Below are positions 32,139-41,490 of a stretch of DNA of 64,000 nucleotides, piece after piece. The notes beneath the pieces were generated by a model. It was not told where the DNA came from. It saw only the letters and a list, made by a program, of their open reading frames with translations, and ran no database searches. The position numbers and the translations under genes are program-made. Within the stretch, counting starts at the first letter, position 1. The number at the start of each line of letters is the position of its first letter. The stretch spans positions 103,241 to 167,240 of the forward strand of contig CAYPTB010000021.1 in assembly GCA_964413535.1 (NCBI GenBank), written 5' to 3'. Source of the stretch: CAYPTB01 sp964413535. GTDB taxonomy: Bacteria > Planctomycetota > UBA1135 > GCA-002686595.

Positions 32139-33166
32139 CCCAGCGTCCCGCGCCCGATCGCTTCGACCGCCAGGTGCGCTTCGCCGCGCTGGGAGCGGAG
32201 GGACAGCGCGCGCTCGAGGACGCGCGCGTGCTCGTCGTCGGTTGCGGTGCACTGGGCGGCGTGCTGTTGCAGGAGCTCGCGCGCTCGGGCGTCGGTGAGC
32301 TCGTGCTCGTCGACCGCGACGTGGTGGAGCTCACGAACCTGCCGCGCCAGGTGCTGTTCGAGGAGCGGCACGCGGCGGCGGGCACGCTCAAGGTCGAGGC
32401 CGCGCGCGAGAGCCTCGAGCGCATCGGCGGTCCCACGCGCTTCGTGTGCCGCGCCGATCACCTCGACGCCCTGAACGTGGGCGAGCTGGCGGAGGGTTGC
32501 GCGCTCGTGCTCGACGGCACGGACAACATGCCCACGCGCTACCTCTTGAACGATTTCTGCGTCGAGCGCGGCGTTCCGTGGGTGTACGGGGGAGTCGTCG
32601 GCGCGAGCGGGCTCGTGATGCCGGTGATCCCCGGCGTGAGCGCGTGCCTGCGCTGCGTGTTCGAAGATCCGCCGCCGCCGGGGACGCTCGACACGTGCGA
32701 CTCGGCCGGCGTGCTCCTGCCCGCGGTTGCGGCGATCGCGTCGTTGCAGGCCGGGTTCGCGCTGCGCATCCTCGCGGGACGCGACGTCGGCGCGCTCGCT
32801 CCCGCGATCCTGTCGGTCGACGTATGGGAGGGCGAGATGCGGCGGTTGTCGGGAGAGCGGCGCGCGGACTGTCCGTGCTGCGGCGCGCGCGAGTTCCCCT
32901 TCTTGCACGCGCCGCCCGGAAGGCGGCCGGTCGTCCTGTGCGGGCGCAACACGGTTCAGGTCCCGGGCGACGGCGGGCGCCCCGACTTCGCCGCCGTCGC
33001 GAAGCGCCTCGCGACCACCGCGAGCGAGCTCGTGAACCTGGGCGCGCTGATGCGTCTGTCGGTCGACGGCTTCCGCGTAACGCTGTTCCCCGACGGACGC
33101 GCGTTGGTCGAGGGGACGGACGACGTCGACCGCGCGCGGGCCCTGTACGACCGCTTGTTCGCGTGA
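32135..33166 (+). CDS. ThiF/MoeB/HesA-family adenylyltransferase
   Basis: 343 residues from GTG. E1-like Rossmann nucleotide site VLVVGCGALGGVLLQELARSG, the acidic strand LVDRDVVELTNLPRQVLF with the conserved Asp and Arg, and DGTDNMPTRYLLND. Zinc ligands are two Cys pairs (ACLRCVF about 170; CPCCG about 247). It should adenylate the C-terminal Gly-Gly of a ubiquitin-like sulfur carrier (MoaD or ThiS type). The C-terminal 80 residues are a Rhd-less extension. No carrier gene adjoins. Coupling to a MobA-like gene favours molybdenum cofactor over thiamine, by inference. Confidence 0.85.
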   Translation: MTQRPAPDRFDRQVRFAALGAEGQRALEDARVLVVGCGALGGVLLQELARSGVGELVLVDRDVVELTNLPRQVLFEERHAAAGTLKVEAARESLERIGGPTRFVCRADHLDALNVGELAEGCALVLDGTDNMPTRYLLNDFCVERGVPWVYGGVVGASGLVMPVIPGVSACLRCVFEDPPPPGTLDTCDSAGVLLPAVAAIASLQAGFALRILAGRDVGALAPAILSVDVWEGEMRRLSGERRADCPCCGAREFPFLHAPPGRRPVVLCGRNTVQVPGDGGRPDFAAVAKRLATTASELVNLGALMRLSVDGFRVTLFPDGRALVEGTDDVDRARALYDRLFA

Positions 33167-33786
33167 GCGCGGGGCTCGCCCTGGTGGTGCTCGCGGCCGG
33201 CGAGAGCCGGCGCCTCCGGACGTGCAAGGCGCTCGTGGACCTCGGCGGTCGCACGCCGCTCGCGCGGTTGCTCGAGGCCGGCGCGTGCGTGGGGACGCGG
33301 CCGCTCGTCGTCGCCGGCGCGGAGGTGAGCGCGATTCGCGCCGCCGCCCCGAGCGACGTCGAGGTGGTCGTGAACGAGCGTGTGGCCCTCGGGCGCACCG
33401 AGAGCGTGCGCGTCGCGCGCAAGCATCGTTCGGGCTTCGACCTCGTCGTCGCCCCCGTGGACGTCCCGCTCGTCTCGGCCGAGGTGTTCGCCGCCCTCGC
33501 GGCGGAGTGGGAGCGCGCGGGAGCTCCCGCGCGGGGTTGGCTGGCGCCGATGAGGGTCGAGGCGCAGCACGGGGAGGCGCGGGAGCGCGGAGGACATCCG
33601 GTGGTGATCGGCCGCGAGCTCCTCGCCGAGCTCGACGGGCTCGCTCCGGGGGCTTCCTTGCGCGAGCTGCGGCGGCTCGCTCTGCCGCGCTGGTGGATCG
33701 CCGTCCTGGACGCGGCGATCCTCGACGACCTCGACACGCCCGACGACCTGAAAAGACTTCGCGGTCGGCTCGTGGACGGCGGCTGA
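33163..33786 (+). CDS. MobA/MocA-like nucleotidyltransferase
   Basis: 207 residues from GTG. The N-terminal LVVLAAGESRRLRTCKAL is the NTP-binding signature of the MobA/IspD-like family (the R-x-K signature modified to RLRTCK). DLVVAPVDVPLVS is the metal-binding Asp strand, and GGHPVVIGRELL is typical of MocA-type molybdopterin cytidylyltransferases. Likely attaches CMP or GMP to molybdopterin. Last gene of a three-gene set coupled by 4-bp overlaps. Confidence 0.8.
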   Translation: MSAGLALVVLAAGESRRLRTCKALVDLGGRTPLARLLEAGACVGTRPLVVAGAEVSAIRAAAPSDVEVVVNERVALGRTESVRVARKHRSGFDLVVAPVDVPLVSAEVFAALAAEWERAGAPARGWLAPMRVEAQHGEARERGGHPVVIGRELLAELDGLAPGASLRELRRLALPRWWIAVLDAAILDDLDTPDDLKRLRGRLVDGG

Positions 33787-33953
33787 AGAACGCTCCCCGG
33801 CGCAAAAGGAAGCCCGCGGAACGAGCCGATAGGGTGCCGCGGAGCCCGCGGTCCCGAGTCCCTTCGACCCACGACCGTGCTCGAGAACGAGGCGCGTCGT
33901 GAGGCGCGCACGGGCTTCGTTCGAGCTGTGGTGAGCCAAGGAATCCCCACGAG

Positions 33954-36900
33954 ATGAGCTTCCAGGGTGACGTCGCCGGAATCGGGCTCGGCGAGCTGTT
34001 GCAGGGTCTCGCCCGCGGCGGGCGCGACGGCGTCCTGACGTTGGACGGGGAAGAGGGACTCTCCTCGATCCTGGGTCTCGCCAACGGCCAGATCCATTTC
34101 CTCCCCGGACCCACCGAGGACACGGACACCTGGCGCGAGCGCTGTCAGCGCGCCTGGGCGGATTCTCCCGACGCGAACCTCGAGAACAAGCGCCGCGTCG
34201 CCATCGCGCACTCCGCGCGGCGCGAGATGCTCTTCCGCACGCTCGAGGCGGCGAACCTGCACTTCCGCTTCGAGCCCGGGGCGCTCCCGAACGCGATGCC
34301 CTCGCTCGCGCGCGAGGACGGTCTCGGCGGTGCGGCCCAGACCGTCGACAAGCCCTGGGGTCCGGGCTACCCCGTCGAGTACCTGCTCCTCGACCACGCG
34401 CGCATCCAGGACGAGGCCATGGGCTCGCTGGCGCGCGACCTCGCGCCGGGCGACATGCCGCGCGCGCTCGGCGCAGCCGAGGACGAGAGCGTCCGCATCT
34501 TCCTCGGGCAATGCGACGGCGCTTCGACGCTCGAGGAGATCTCCGATCGGCTCGGGTGGCCGGTGCGGCAGACGCGAGGGGTCGTGGGACAGCACATGGC
34601 GGCGGGAAACATCCGCATCGCCGACCATCGCGAGCTGCTCGTCGCCGCGCAGTCCGAACTGCAGTCCGGGCGCATCGGACGGGCCTCCACGCGCCTCGCG
34701 CGCTGGGTCGAGCTCGCACCGCCCGGCCCGCTGTTCCAGGAGGGCGAAGCCGAGCTCCTGATCGGCGAGTGGCAGGCCGAGCGCCTGATCCTCGCCCTGA
34801 ACCTGATGTCGCCGCGCGGCGCGCGCGCCATCATGCGTCGGCTCGACTTCGTGTCGGCCGACCGGACCGAGGCTCTCACGCGTTGGCAGGCGTTGGCCCA
34901 GTGCCGACGCCGCGACGCGATCATCGCCTTCAAGTGCGCGGTGCTCTCGGCGTGCGACGTGCCCTCGGAGGCCTCCGAAGCGGCCGGTACGGATCTATTG
35001 CAGCTCGCGCGCAGTCTCCAGGATCGCGAGTGTCCGTGGCGCGCGCGCGCCGTCCTGCGGCTCGCGGCGACGCAGGTCCACGAGAAGCTCAGCGCGCGCC
35101 TCGAGATCGGCGGCCGGCTGATCCAGGTCGGCCTGGCGCCGGAGGCTTCTCCGATCATCGTCGCCGCAGCCCGCGAGCTGCTCGAGTCGGGGCAGGCCGA
35201 GAAAGCGATCCCCGCCCTGCGCGCGCTGGTCGCCGCGGATGCCAACCAGCGCGAGGCGGCGGGGCTCCTGATTCGGGCGCGCGCGCACAAGACGAACGTC
35301 CGCCGCCGTCGGCGCAACGCGGTGATCGGGCTCGCGATCGTCGTCGTCATCAGCGCGGCCGCCGTGGTGCAACTTCAAGTCCAAAGGCGCTACGACCGCC
35401 TCTTGGCGGAAGTCACCGACAGCCTGAACCAACCGGACACCGCGCTGACGCTGCTCGACGAGTACTTCGGCGACGACGATTCTCCGCGCGTCGTCGCATT
35501 GCGCGTGGCGCTGGAGGAGCGCCAGCTCGAGCTCGCGCGACGCGAGCGCGAGACCTGGCTCGCGCAATTCGAATCCGTGGAACAGGAGATGGAGACCGGC
35601 GATCCGCTGCGCGGCCTGCGGCGCGCGATGGAGCTCGGCAAGCCCGAGGAATTGGCGCTCCCGCAGGTGCCCGGTGACTGGCCGTCGCGGCGCGACCTGT
35701 TCGGGATCCTCGCGAAACGCCTCGAGTCGGCTGCCGGGGAACTCCACGCCGGAATCGATGCGACGGCCGAGGAGGAGCGCGACGAAGGGCGCTTGCTGGA
35801 GCTCCTGGCCAACGTCCTGAGGGAAGTCGCCGATGGGGATGCAGTGGAGGGGATCGACAACCTCGAGTTCTTCGTCCGGGAACTCCAGACCTCCATCGAG
35901 GAGCAGCGCGAACGACGTGCTACCGAACGGCGTTCGCTCGAGACCAAGCAACTCGAAGAACAGCAGGACATGATGCTGGCGGCAGCCCGCGCCCACTCGC
36001 AGGCCGGCGACCTCCGGCGAGCGGTCTCCATGTACGACCGCTTGCTCACGCTCTCGGGCTCCGAGGAATTGGTGCCGCTCCTGGCTGGCGAGGTGCAAGA
36101 GGTGCGGCGGCACCACGAGGCGCTCGAACGCGCGCTCGGCCGAGCCCAAGCCGGCGACCACACCGGAGCGCGCTCGGAGCTCCAGGGGATCTGCCCCAAG
36201 CTCTCCGAGCACGCCCTGCCCTTCCGCGTCGAGTCGCTGCCGAGCGGTGCCCGCGCCACCCTGCGCAACGGCTCGGTGCGCGTGACGCCGTTCGTGTTGG
36301 ACTCATACTTCGGGGAGGAGCTCGAGCTCACCTTCGCCTTGGACGGTTGCGAGCCGCACGTGGTGAAGCTCACCGATCCACGCGACCTGCTCGTGCACAT
36401 GTACCGTCTGCCGGAGCGCTTCTGGGCGGCGCGAGGGCGCGTCGAGGCGGCTCCCGTAGCCGTGGCCGACGATCACATCCTGGCCGACCGCTCGGGGACG
36501 ATCGCGCGTCTCGACCGCAACGGCGGCACGGCCTGGTCCATCCACCTGGAGTCCTTGGGGGGCATCGCGCGCACGCCCGTCTTCCTGCCACGTCGGCCCG
36601 GACACCTGCTCGTCCTCGCCGAGGACGGACGGGCATGGCTCGTGGATTCGGCCAACGGATCGGCCGAGGGCCCCTTCGACATGGCCGCGCCGCCGGTCGA
36701 GGGACCGGTCATCACGCGCAACGGCGTGTCCGCCCGTTTCGAGGACGGTCGCGTGGCGCAGTGGAACGACAAGCTCGAGCCGCAGATCTTCAAGGACTCG
36801 GTGCTCTTCGAAGCGAGCAGCCTGTCCGCCGGCTCCGGCGATCGCGCGTCCTTGGACCTCGCCATCCTGCGCCGGTCGGCCGCGGCCGGCACGTCGCTCC

Positions 36901-37115
36901 CCGCCCCGTGGTCGGAGTGGGTGGTCGAGGTCGAGAGCGAGTTCTATCGGGTCGTGCGCACGCGCGGCCTGCCGGGGACATTCACCGTGCGCCGGCAGGG
37001 CGCATGGAGCCTCGTCGCCTGGGAGTCGCCGAACGCGCTCGTCTCGGACGGTCGGCTGTGGATCGCGGACGAAGCCGGGATCCGGTCCTTCCGGCCCTTG
37101 CAGAACGCTCGCTGA
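33954..37115 (+). CDS. DUF4388 membrane protein with coiled coil and propeller-like C-terminus
   Basis: 1053 residues. The N-terminus SFQGDVAGIGLGELLQGLARGGRDGVLTL is the DUF4388 (PatA N-terminal-like) domain, common in bacterial signalling proteins. A helical region follows, including a winged-helix-like patch near 180-220, then a transmembrane helix near 463-483. After it are TPR- or coiled-coil-like helices to about 750 and, from about 820, beta repeats such as VADDHILADRSGTIARLDRNG that resemble a PQQ/WD-type propeller in the periplasm. It looks like a transmembrane sensor or scaffold. Monocistronic; 167 bp upstream hold no gene. Confidence 0.75.
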   Translation: MSFQGDVAGIGLGELLQGLARGGRDGVLTLDGEEGLSSILGLANGQIHFLPGPTEDTDTWRERCQRAWADSPDANLENKRRVAIAHSARREMLFRTLEAANLHFRFEPGALPNAMPSLAREDGLGGAAQTVDKPWGPGYPVEYLLLDHARIQDEAMGSLARDLAPGDMPRALGAAEDESVRIFLGQCDGASTLEEISDRLGWPVRQTRGVVGQHMAAGNIRIADHRELLVAAQSELQSGRIGRASTRLARWVELAPPGPLFQEGEAELLIGEWQAERLILALNLMSPRGARAIMRRLDFVSADRTEALTRWQALAQCRRRDAIIAFKCAVLSACDVPSEASEAAGTDLLQLARSLQDRECPWRARAVLRLAATQVHEKLSARLEIGGRLIQVGLAPEASPIIVAAARELLESGQAEKAIPALRALVAADANQREAAGLLIRARAHKTNVRRRRRNAVIGLAIVVVISAAAVVQLQVQRRYDRLLAEVTDSLNQPDTALTLLDEYFGDDDSPRVVALRVALEERQLELARRERETWLAQFESVEQEMETGDPLRGLRRAMELGKPEELALPQVPGDWPSRRDLFGILAKRLESAAGELHAGIDATAEEERDEGRLLELLANVLREVADGDAVEGIDNLEFFVRELQTSIEEQRERRATERRSLETKQLEEQQDMMLAAARAHSQAGDLRRAVSMYDRLLTLSGSEELVPLLAGEVQEVRRHHEALERALGRAQAGDHTGARSELQGICPKLSEHALPFRVESLPSGARATLRNGSVRVTPFVLDSYFGEELELTFALDGCEPHVVKLTDPRDLLVHMYRLPERFWAARGRVEAAPVAVADDHILADRSGTIARLDRNGGTAWSIHLESLGGIARTPVFLPRRPGHLLVLAEDGRAWLVDSANGSAEGPFDMAAPPVEGPVITRNGVSARFEDGRVAQWNDKLEPQIFKDSVLFEASSLSAGSGDRASLDLAILRRSAAAGTSLPAPWSEWVVEVESEFYRVVRTRGLPGTFTVRRQGAWSLVAWESPNALVSDGRLWIADEAGIRSFRPLQNAR

Positions 37116-37119
37116 AGGC

Positions 37120-37147
37120 GGTGGACCGCGCCCGCGCGCGATCCACC
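37120..37147. terminator. Hairpin between convergent genes
   Basis: GGTGGA (37120-37125) pairs with TCCACC (37142-37147), with an inner CGCG-CCCG-CGCG stem. It begins 5 bp after one stop codon and ends 14 bp before the other, as expected for a shared terminator. No T-run, as usual in GC-rich genomes. Confidence 0.5.
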
Positions 37148-37160
37148 TCCCGACCGGCGG

Positions 37161-38375
37161 TCAGAGCGTCACGCGATAGGGCGCGGACACTTCCAGCGTG
37201 AGCGCGTCGACGATCTGGAAGGTCCACCCGTCCTCGCCGGCGAAGCCCGATCCCCCAGCGACCCCGGGTGGCAGCTCGAGCGTCCCGGTGAGCGAGCCGT
37301 TGGCAGAGAGCTTCGCGATGGGAACGACCCCGAACGAATTGAGCCACGGATCGGAGGGATCCACGAACAACCCTCCGAATCCGGTCCCGACTCCGCGGGT
37401 CTCGAGATAGCCGGAGTTGCCGGCCATGACGACGACCACGTTGTGGAACGCGCCTCCGCCGTCGAACGACACGGCGAGCGCATCGCCGGGAGCGGCCTGG
37501 TGCGCCGAGAAGCGCAGCCGTCCCACTTCGGCCGACGGGTCGAGCACGAGCAGCGCGTCGAGCTCGGCCCCGTCCAGTCCGAGATCCGCTTCCGCGTACT
37601 CGATGCGAGCTGCAGGACCGAGCACGAGCACGCCGCCGTCCACCGAGCTCGGGCTCTGTACCCCGACCCACGTCTCACCCGAGCGGAACTCGAGGGCGAG
37701 CACGTCGCCGATGGCGGCGGTGGAACCGGTCGCCTGGGTGAACGCGGCCTGCACGTCCGCTTCGACGAACGCCCGTGTCAAGCTTCCGTCGCTCTCGACC
37801 CGCAGGACGTCCCCGTCCTGCACGGGACCGAAGATCGAGTTCGCGAGGTCGTTCTGGAGCGAGAACAGCAGCCTGCCCGCATCGTCGTACGCCAGCCCGT
37901 CGAGGTCGATGGAGGCCGATGGATCCCCGAGCGCGATGCGCAGGTCCGCCTCCGCGACGATCACCTCGAAGCCGCCCCCCGGCGCGAGCCCGAGGACGTC
38001 GCCGTCCTCGAATCCGCCCTCGTCCGAGAGCAGGCTGAAGGCGAGCGCTCGGTGGCTCGCCGGATCCACGCCCGGACGATTCGCGATCGCGTCGACGTTG
38101 CCCGGCACCTTGCCCCAGACGCCTTGCCAGTGGCCCTCCGAGAACTGATCGAACGGCGCATCGCCCGGACGCACGCGCACCAGGGTCGACTGGTGGATCG
38201 CAGGATGTCCAGGAGTCGCAGGTAGCGCGGCGCCGGTCGAGACGAGCAGCGCAGGCTGCGTCGCCTGTGCGAACGCCCGGCTCTCGGCGAAGCCGACGAG
38301 GACGAGCGCGGGCAGGACGCCACGGAACGCAGAAGAGAACACAGGTCCCCGATGACGGGGCGAGAGCTCGAACAT
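37161..38375 (-). CDS. Secreted beta-rich protein of unknown function
   Basis: 404 residues. ATG at 38375 is preferred over GTG at 38384 because a perfect GGAGGTGAT ribosome site lies 8 bp before it. Signal peptide to about 37 ending AFA-Q. The mature part is rich in Asp, Gly and Val with recurring GDVL/GDVLGLAPGGG and LDLDGLAYDD-like turns, suggestive of a beta-propeller or cadherin-like exoprotein that may bind calcium. No enzyme motif. Probably a surface or extracellular protein. Confidence 0.75.
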   Translation of the reverse strand: MFELSPRHRGPVFSSAFRGVLPALVLVGFAESRAFAQATQPALLVSTGAALPATPGHPAIHQSTLVRVRPGDAPFDQFSEGHWQGVWGKVPGNVDAIANRPGVDPASHRALAFSLLSDEGGFEDGDVLGLAPGGGFEVIVAEADLRIALGDPSASIDLDGLAYDDAGRLLFSLQNDLANSIFGPVQDGDVLRVESDGSLTRAFVEADVQAAFTQATGSTAAIGDVLALEFRSGETWVGVQSPSSVDGGVLVLGPAARIEYAEADLGLDGAELDALLVLDPSAEVGRLRFSAHQAAPGDALAVSFDGGGAFHNVVVVMAGNSGYLETRGVGTGFGGLFVDPSDPWLNSFGVVPIAKLSANGSLTGTLELPPGVAGGSGFAGEDGWTFQIVDALTLEVSAPYRVTL

Positions 38376-38459
38376 GGGTATCACCTCCGCGGCCCTCGAC
38401 GCCCGCCGTCCGCCGCGGTTTCACGTTTCCCCGCGGGAGTCGCGAGTAGGATTCGCGCG

Positions 38460-39239
38460 ATGATCCGTCGTCCCCTCGCTCCCCCCATCCGACCCGGTCT
38501 GGCGCTGCTCGCGGTCGCCCTGTCGTTCGCGCTCTCGGCCTGCGCGTCCGATCGCCGCGAGCGCGAGCGGTTGGAGGCCGAGCGACGCATCACCGACCTG
38601 CCCGCGCGCTGGCGCGAGATGGAGCCCTTCGCCTTCGAGGAGCTCGTCTTCCGGCTCTTCCCCACGGAGACCGAGACCCCGCTCGCGGAGCCGGTGCGGC
38701 GCGAGCTCCAAGCCGCCCTGGCCGAGACCCCCGCGACGAGCGTCCGCGCCGCCGTGCTGCTCGGGCGGAGCCGCGATCCGGCGGCCGGACAGATCCTCGC
38801 GGCGCGGCTCGAGCAGCGCGTCGCCGGCGCCGAGCGCATCTCCGACTCGGGCGACGTCGTGGCGGCCGGAGCGCTCGTGCCGCTGTGCGACGCGGCCCTG
38901 GCCGGACGCCTGGCCGCCCTCGCCATCGGTCCGGCGCCGCACCCCGACCTCGACGTGCGGGTCGAATGCGCGCGCACCGCCTTGCGCGCGGGGCGCGACG
39001 ACGTGGCGCCGTTCCTCCTGTCCGTGCTGCGCATCGGGACGCGCGCGGGTCGGGCCGAGGGCACCTTCTGGCCGCCCCCGCCGCACACCGCGTGGCCGCG
39101 GGAGCGCGCGGCCGAGGTCCTCGCCTGGCGCGCCGGGCTGGAGAACCATTATTCGGCCGACGCGTCCCTCGACGACCGCGACCGCGAGGCGGAGCGGTTC
39201 GCGGCGAAGCTCGCGGAGCTCGGGGTCGCGGTGCAGTGA
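38460..39239 (+). CDS. Lipoprotein with HEAT-like helices
   Basis: 259 residues from ATG. A lipoprotein signal ends LSFALSAC (lipid Cys about 25). A charged helical linker follows, then paired helices resembling HEAT or Armadillo-like repeats (VRAAVLLGRSRDPAAGQILAARL; VRVECARTALRAGRDDVAPFLL, in part). A scaffold or assembly role is inferred. A terminator-like hairpin follows 7 bp after the stop. Confidence 0.65.
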   Translation: MIRRPLAPPIRPGLALLAVALSFALSACASDRRERERLEAERRITDLPARWREMEPFAFEELVFRLFPTETETPLAEPVRRELQAALAETPATSVRAAVLLGRSRDPAAGQILAARLEQRVAGAERISDSGDVVAAGALVPLCDAALAGRLAALAIGPAPHPDLDVRVECARTALRAGRDDVAPFLLSVLRIGTRAGRAEGTFWPPPPHTAWPRERAAEVLAWRAGLENHYSADASLDDRDREAERFAAKLAELGVAVQ

Positions 39240-39246
39240 GGCCTCG

Positions 39247-39266
39247 CCGGCGCGCGCAGGCGCCGG
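39247..39266 (+). terminator. Probable intrinsic terminator after the 38460 gene
   Basis: CCGGCGC - GCGCAG - GCGCCGG hairpin (7-bp stem) followed within 10 bp by TTTT. Confidence 0.45.
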
Positions 39267-39502
39267 TGAGATCGTTTTCACCCGCGACCGCTCAGCACCC
39301 CGCTGCCGCGAGCGGCGGCATAGCGCGGGCGGGGCACGGCACGGCGTCTCACGAACGAGCCGCGCCCATCCTCCGCATTCGATGCAGCTTCGGCGCGCAA
39401 CGCGCTGATTCGAGGCCGTCGCGCCGTTTTTTGTCCTGGAACGCGGGCGCGCGCAGTGGCACAACACGCCGCACACCCAGAGGCTCCACGGAAACGCTCC
39501 TC

Positions 39503-41380
39503 ATGCCGATCTCGATCGACACCCTCCTGATCGCCTGCCCGTTGGCCATCGCCATGCTCGTGGTCGGTTGGGTCTTTCGGGGCCAGAAGATGAAGTCCGA
39601 GCGGCGCGTCCAGGAGGAGCTCTGGATGCGCAAGCTGCGGCTCTCGGAGCAGGACCAGCACAAGGCCCTGCAGGTGATGCGCCAGAGCACCGCCGAGGTG
39701 AAGGCCCACCAGAAGCGCGTCGACGAGGCGGCCGCGCTGATCGCCGACCAGGACGGCGAGCTCGCGCGGACGCGCACGCGGATCGAGGACCTCTCGGCCG
39801 AGCTCGCGCGCAGCGCGGAGGAGCTGGAGCAACGGCGCCAGGAGGGCCGGGACTTCGACCTGCGCCTGCGCGAGGTCCAGGGCGCGGCCGAGATCGCGGC
39901 CGCGCGCCAGGCCGAGGCGCAGGCCCGGCTCGAGGAAGGCCTGCTCGAGGGGGAGGCCCTGTCGGAGCGCGTCGCAGAGTTGGAGCCCCTGCTGGCGGAG
40001 GTCCTGCTCCTGCGCGAGGAACGCGCAGCGTTCGGCGACGAGCGCGCCGAGCTCGCGTCGCTGGCCGAGCGTCTGGCAGGGGAGCTCGCCCAGAGCGCGC
40101 GCGACTTCGCGGAGTGGAAGGAGCGCCAGGCAGCACTCGACGAGGAAGCGCGCCTCGAGCGCGACCAGCTCGCCGCGCGCGAGAGCGCCGCTCTGGAGAC
40201 CCACGCGAGCGAGCTCGCCGAGTGGAAGGAGCGCTACGCCGAGCTCGAGCAGGGATCCAAGGACGAGCTCGCACGCCTCGCGGCGCGCGCGCACGAGCTC
40301 GAGCCGCTGCCCGAGGCCCTCGCGAACGCCGAAGCGGCGCTGGCCGAGCGCGAGGTCGAAGTCGCGGAATGGATGCGCGAGCAGCGAGAGCTCGCGGGGG
40401 CGTCCGAGCAACGCTCGGCCGAACTCGCCCTGCGGGTCGAGGAGCTCGAGCCCCTCGCCGCGCTGGCGGCCGAGCGCGAAGCGCTGCTCGCGCAACGCGA
40501 CGGCCGCATCGACGAGCTCGTGGCGCAGATCCGCACCTTCGAAGCCGAGCTCGCGGAGCTCGCTCCCTTGCCTCGAACGTTGGCAAGTATCGAGGGCGAG
40601 CTCGAGGCCTTGCGCAAGACGGCTGCGAAGGAGGCGGGCCAAGCGGAGAAGCGCGCCGCCCTGCACGAGCGCGAGACCTCGGGTCTGCGGGCGAAGCTCG
40701 AGAAGCTCACCACGCGCTCGGCGGAGCTGGACCAGGCCTCGAAGGACCTCGCCAAGCGCCTCGCCCAGGCGGAGAAGGCGCTCGCGGCCGCCCAGACCGA
40801 ACTCGAGCGCGCGCGCGGGCGCGTACAAACGCTCGAGCCCGTCCCCGCCGAGCTCGAGAGCGCTGTGGCGGAGCTCGCCTCCTGGAAGGCGAAGTACGGC
40901 GCCCTGCAAGTCGAGCAGGCGGCCGAGACGGCCGCGCTGCGCGAGCAGGTGGCGGGCCTCGAGGCCGCGAGCGCCGCGCTGAAGGACACGAAGAAGGAGC
41001 TCGTCCAGGTCGATGGGCGCATGCGCCGGGCCGAGCGCTCGCTCGCTTCCCGGGAGGCGCAGCTCGCGGACCTGAAGTCGCGCCTGCAGGGCGCCTTCGC
41101 CGGCGCCAAGGAAGCGAAGGTCGCGGCCCAGACCTCCGCCGCCGCGCTCGCGAGCGCCGAGCGCGAGGTGGCGCGACTCGAGAAACGCGCGGCCGGCCTG
41201 GAGGCGAGCCTTGCCAAGCGGACCGCCGAGGGCGCCCGCTCGGGAACGCTCGTGCCCCAACCGCGCGCGAAGAAGCCCGAGGTCGCGAAGAAGGCCACGA
41301 AGTCCAACCACAAGGCTCCGGCGCGGACCGTGGCGCAGCGGACGTCCTCCGGGAAGAAGCGCGCCGCCGCCCGGCGCTGA
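39503..41380 (+). CDS. Long coiled-coil membrane protein
   Basis: 625 residues from ATG. An N-terminal transmembrane segment (IDTLLIACPLAIAMLVVGWVF) is followed by about 520 residues of nearly continuous heptad-like, Ala/Glu/Leu/Arg-rich helix with recurring units LAEWKERxxxLE and xELEPLxxxLA. The C-terminus is Lys-rich and basic. It resembles structural proteins of the SMC/bactofilin-associated type and could be a membrane-tethered cytoskeletal or polar scaffold; the family is not recognised. The repeated LEPL motif at regular spacing suggests internal duplication. Confidence 0.7.
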   Translation: MPISIDTLLIACPLAIAMLVVGWVFRGQKMKSERRVQEELWMRKLRLSEQDQHKALQVMRQSTAEVKAHQKRVDEAAALIADQDGELARTRTRIEDLSAELARSAEELEQRRQEGRDFDLRLREVQGAAEIAAARQAEAQARLEEGLLEGEALSERVAELEPLLAEVLLLREERAAFGDERAELASLAERLAGELAQSARDFAEWKERQAALDEEARLERDQLAARESAALETHASELAEWKERYAELEQGSKDELARLAARAHELEPLPEALANAEAALAEREVEVAEWMREQRELAGASEQRSAELALRVEELEPLAALAAEREALLAQRDGRIDELVAQIRTFEAELAELAPLPRTLASIEGELEALRKTAAKEAGQAEKRAALHERETSGLRAKLEKLTTRSAELDQASKDLAKRLAQAEKALAAAQTELERARGRVQTLEPVPAELESAVAELASWKAKYGALQVEQAAETAALREQVAGLEAASAALKDTKKELVQVDGRMRRAERSLASREAQLADLKSRLQGAFAGAKEAKVAAQTSAAALASAEREVARLEKRAAGLEASLAKRTAEGARSGTLVPQPRAKKPEVAKKATKSNHKAPARTVAQRTSSGKKRAAARR

Positions 41381-41401
41381 TCCTCCGGCGGGCTCGCCGG
41401 C

Positions 41402-41463
41402 GACCCCGAGGACTCCAAGGACCCCCAAGGACCCCCGAGGACCCCGAGGACCCCGAGGACCAT
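41402..41463. repeat. GGACCCC(C)GA tandem tract
   Basis: Seven or so degenerate 9-10-bp units (GACCCCGAG, GACTCCAAG, GACCCCCAAG and so on) directly after the coiled-coil gene. Low-complexity, probably length-variable. Confidence 0.7.
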
Positions 41464-41490
41464 GCGGGGGGCTGCGCCCGCGAGCGCGCG

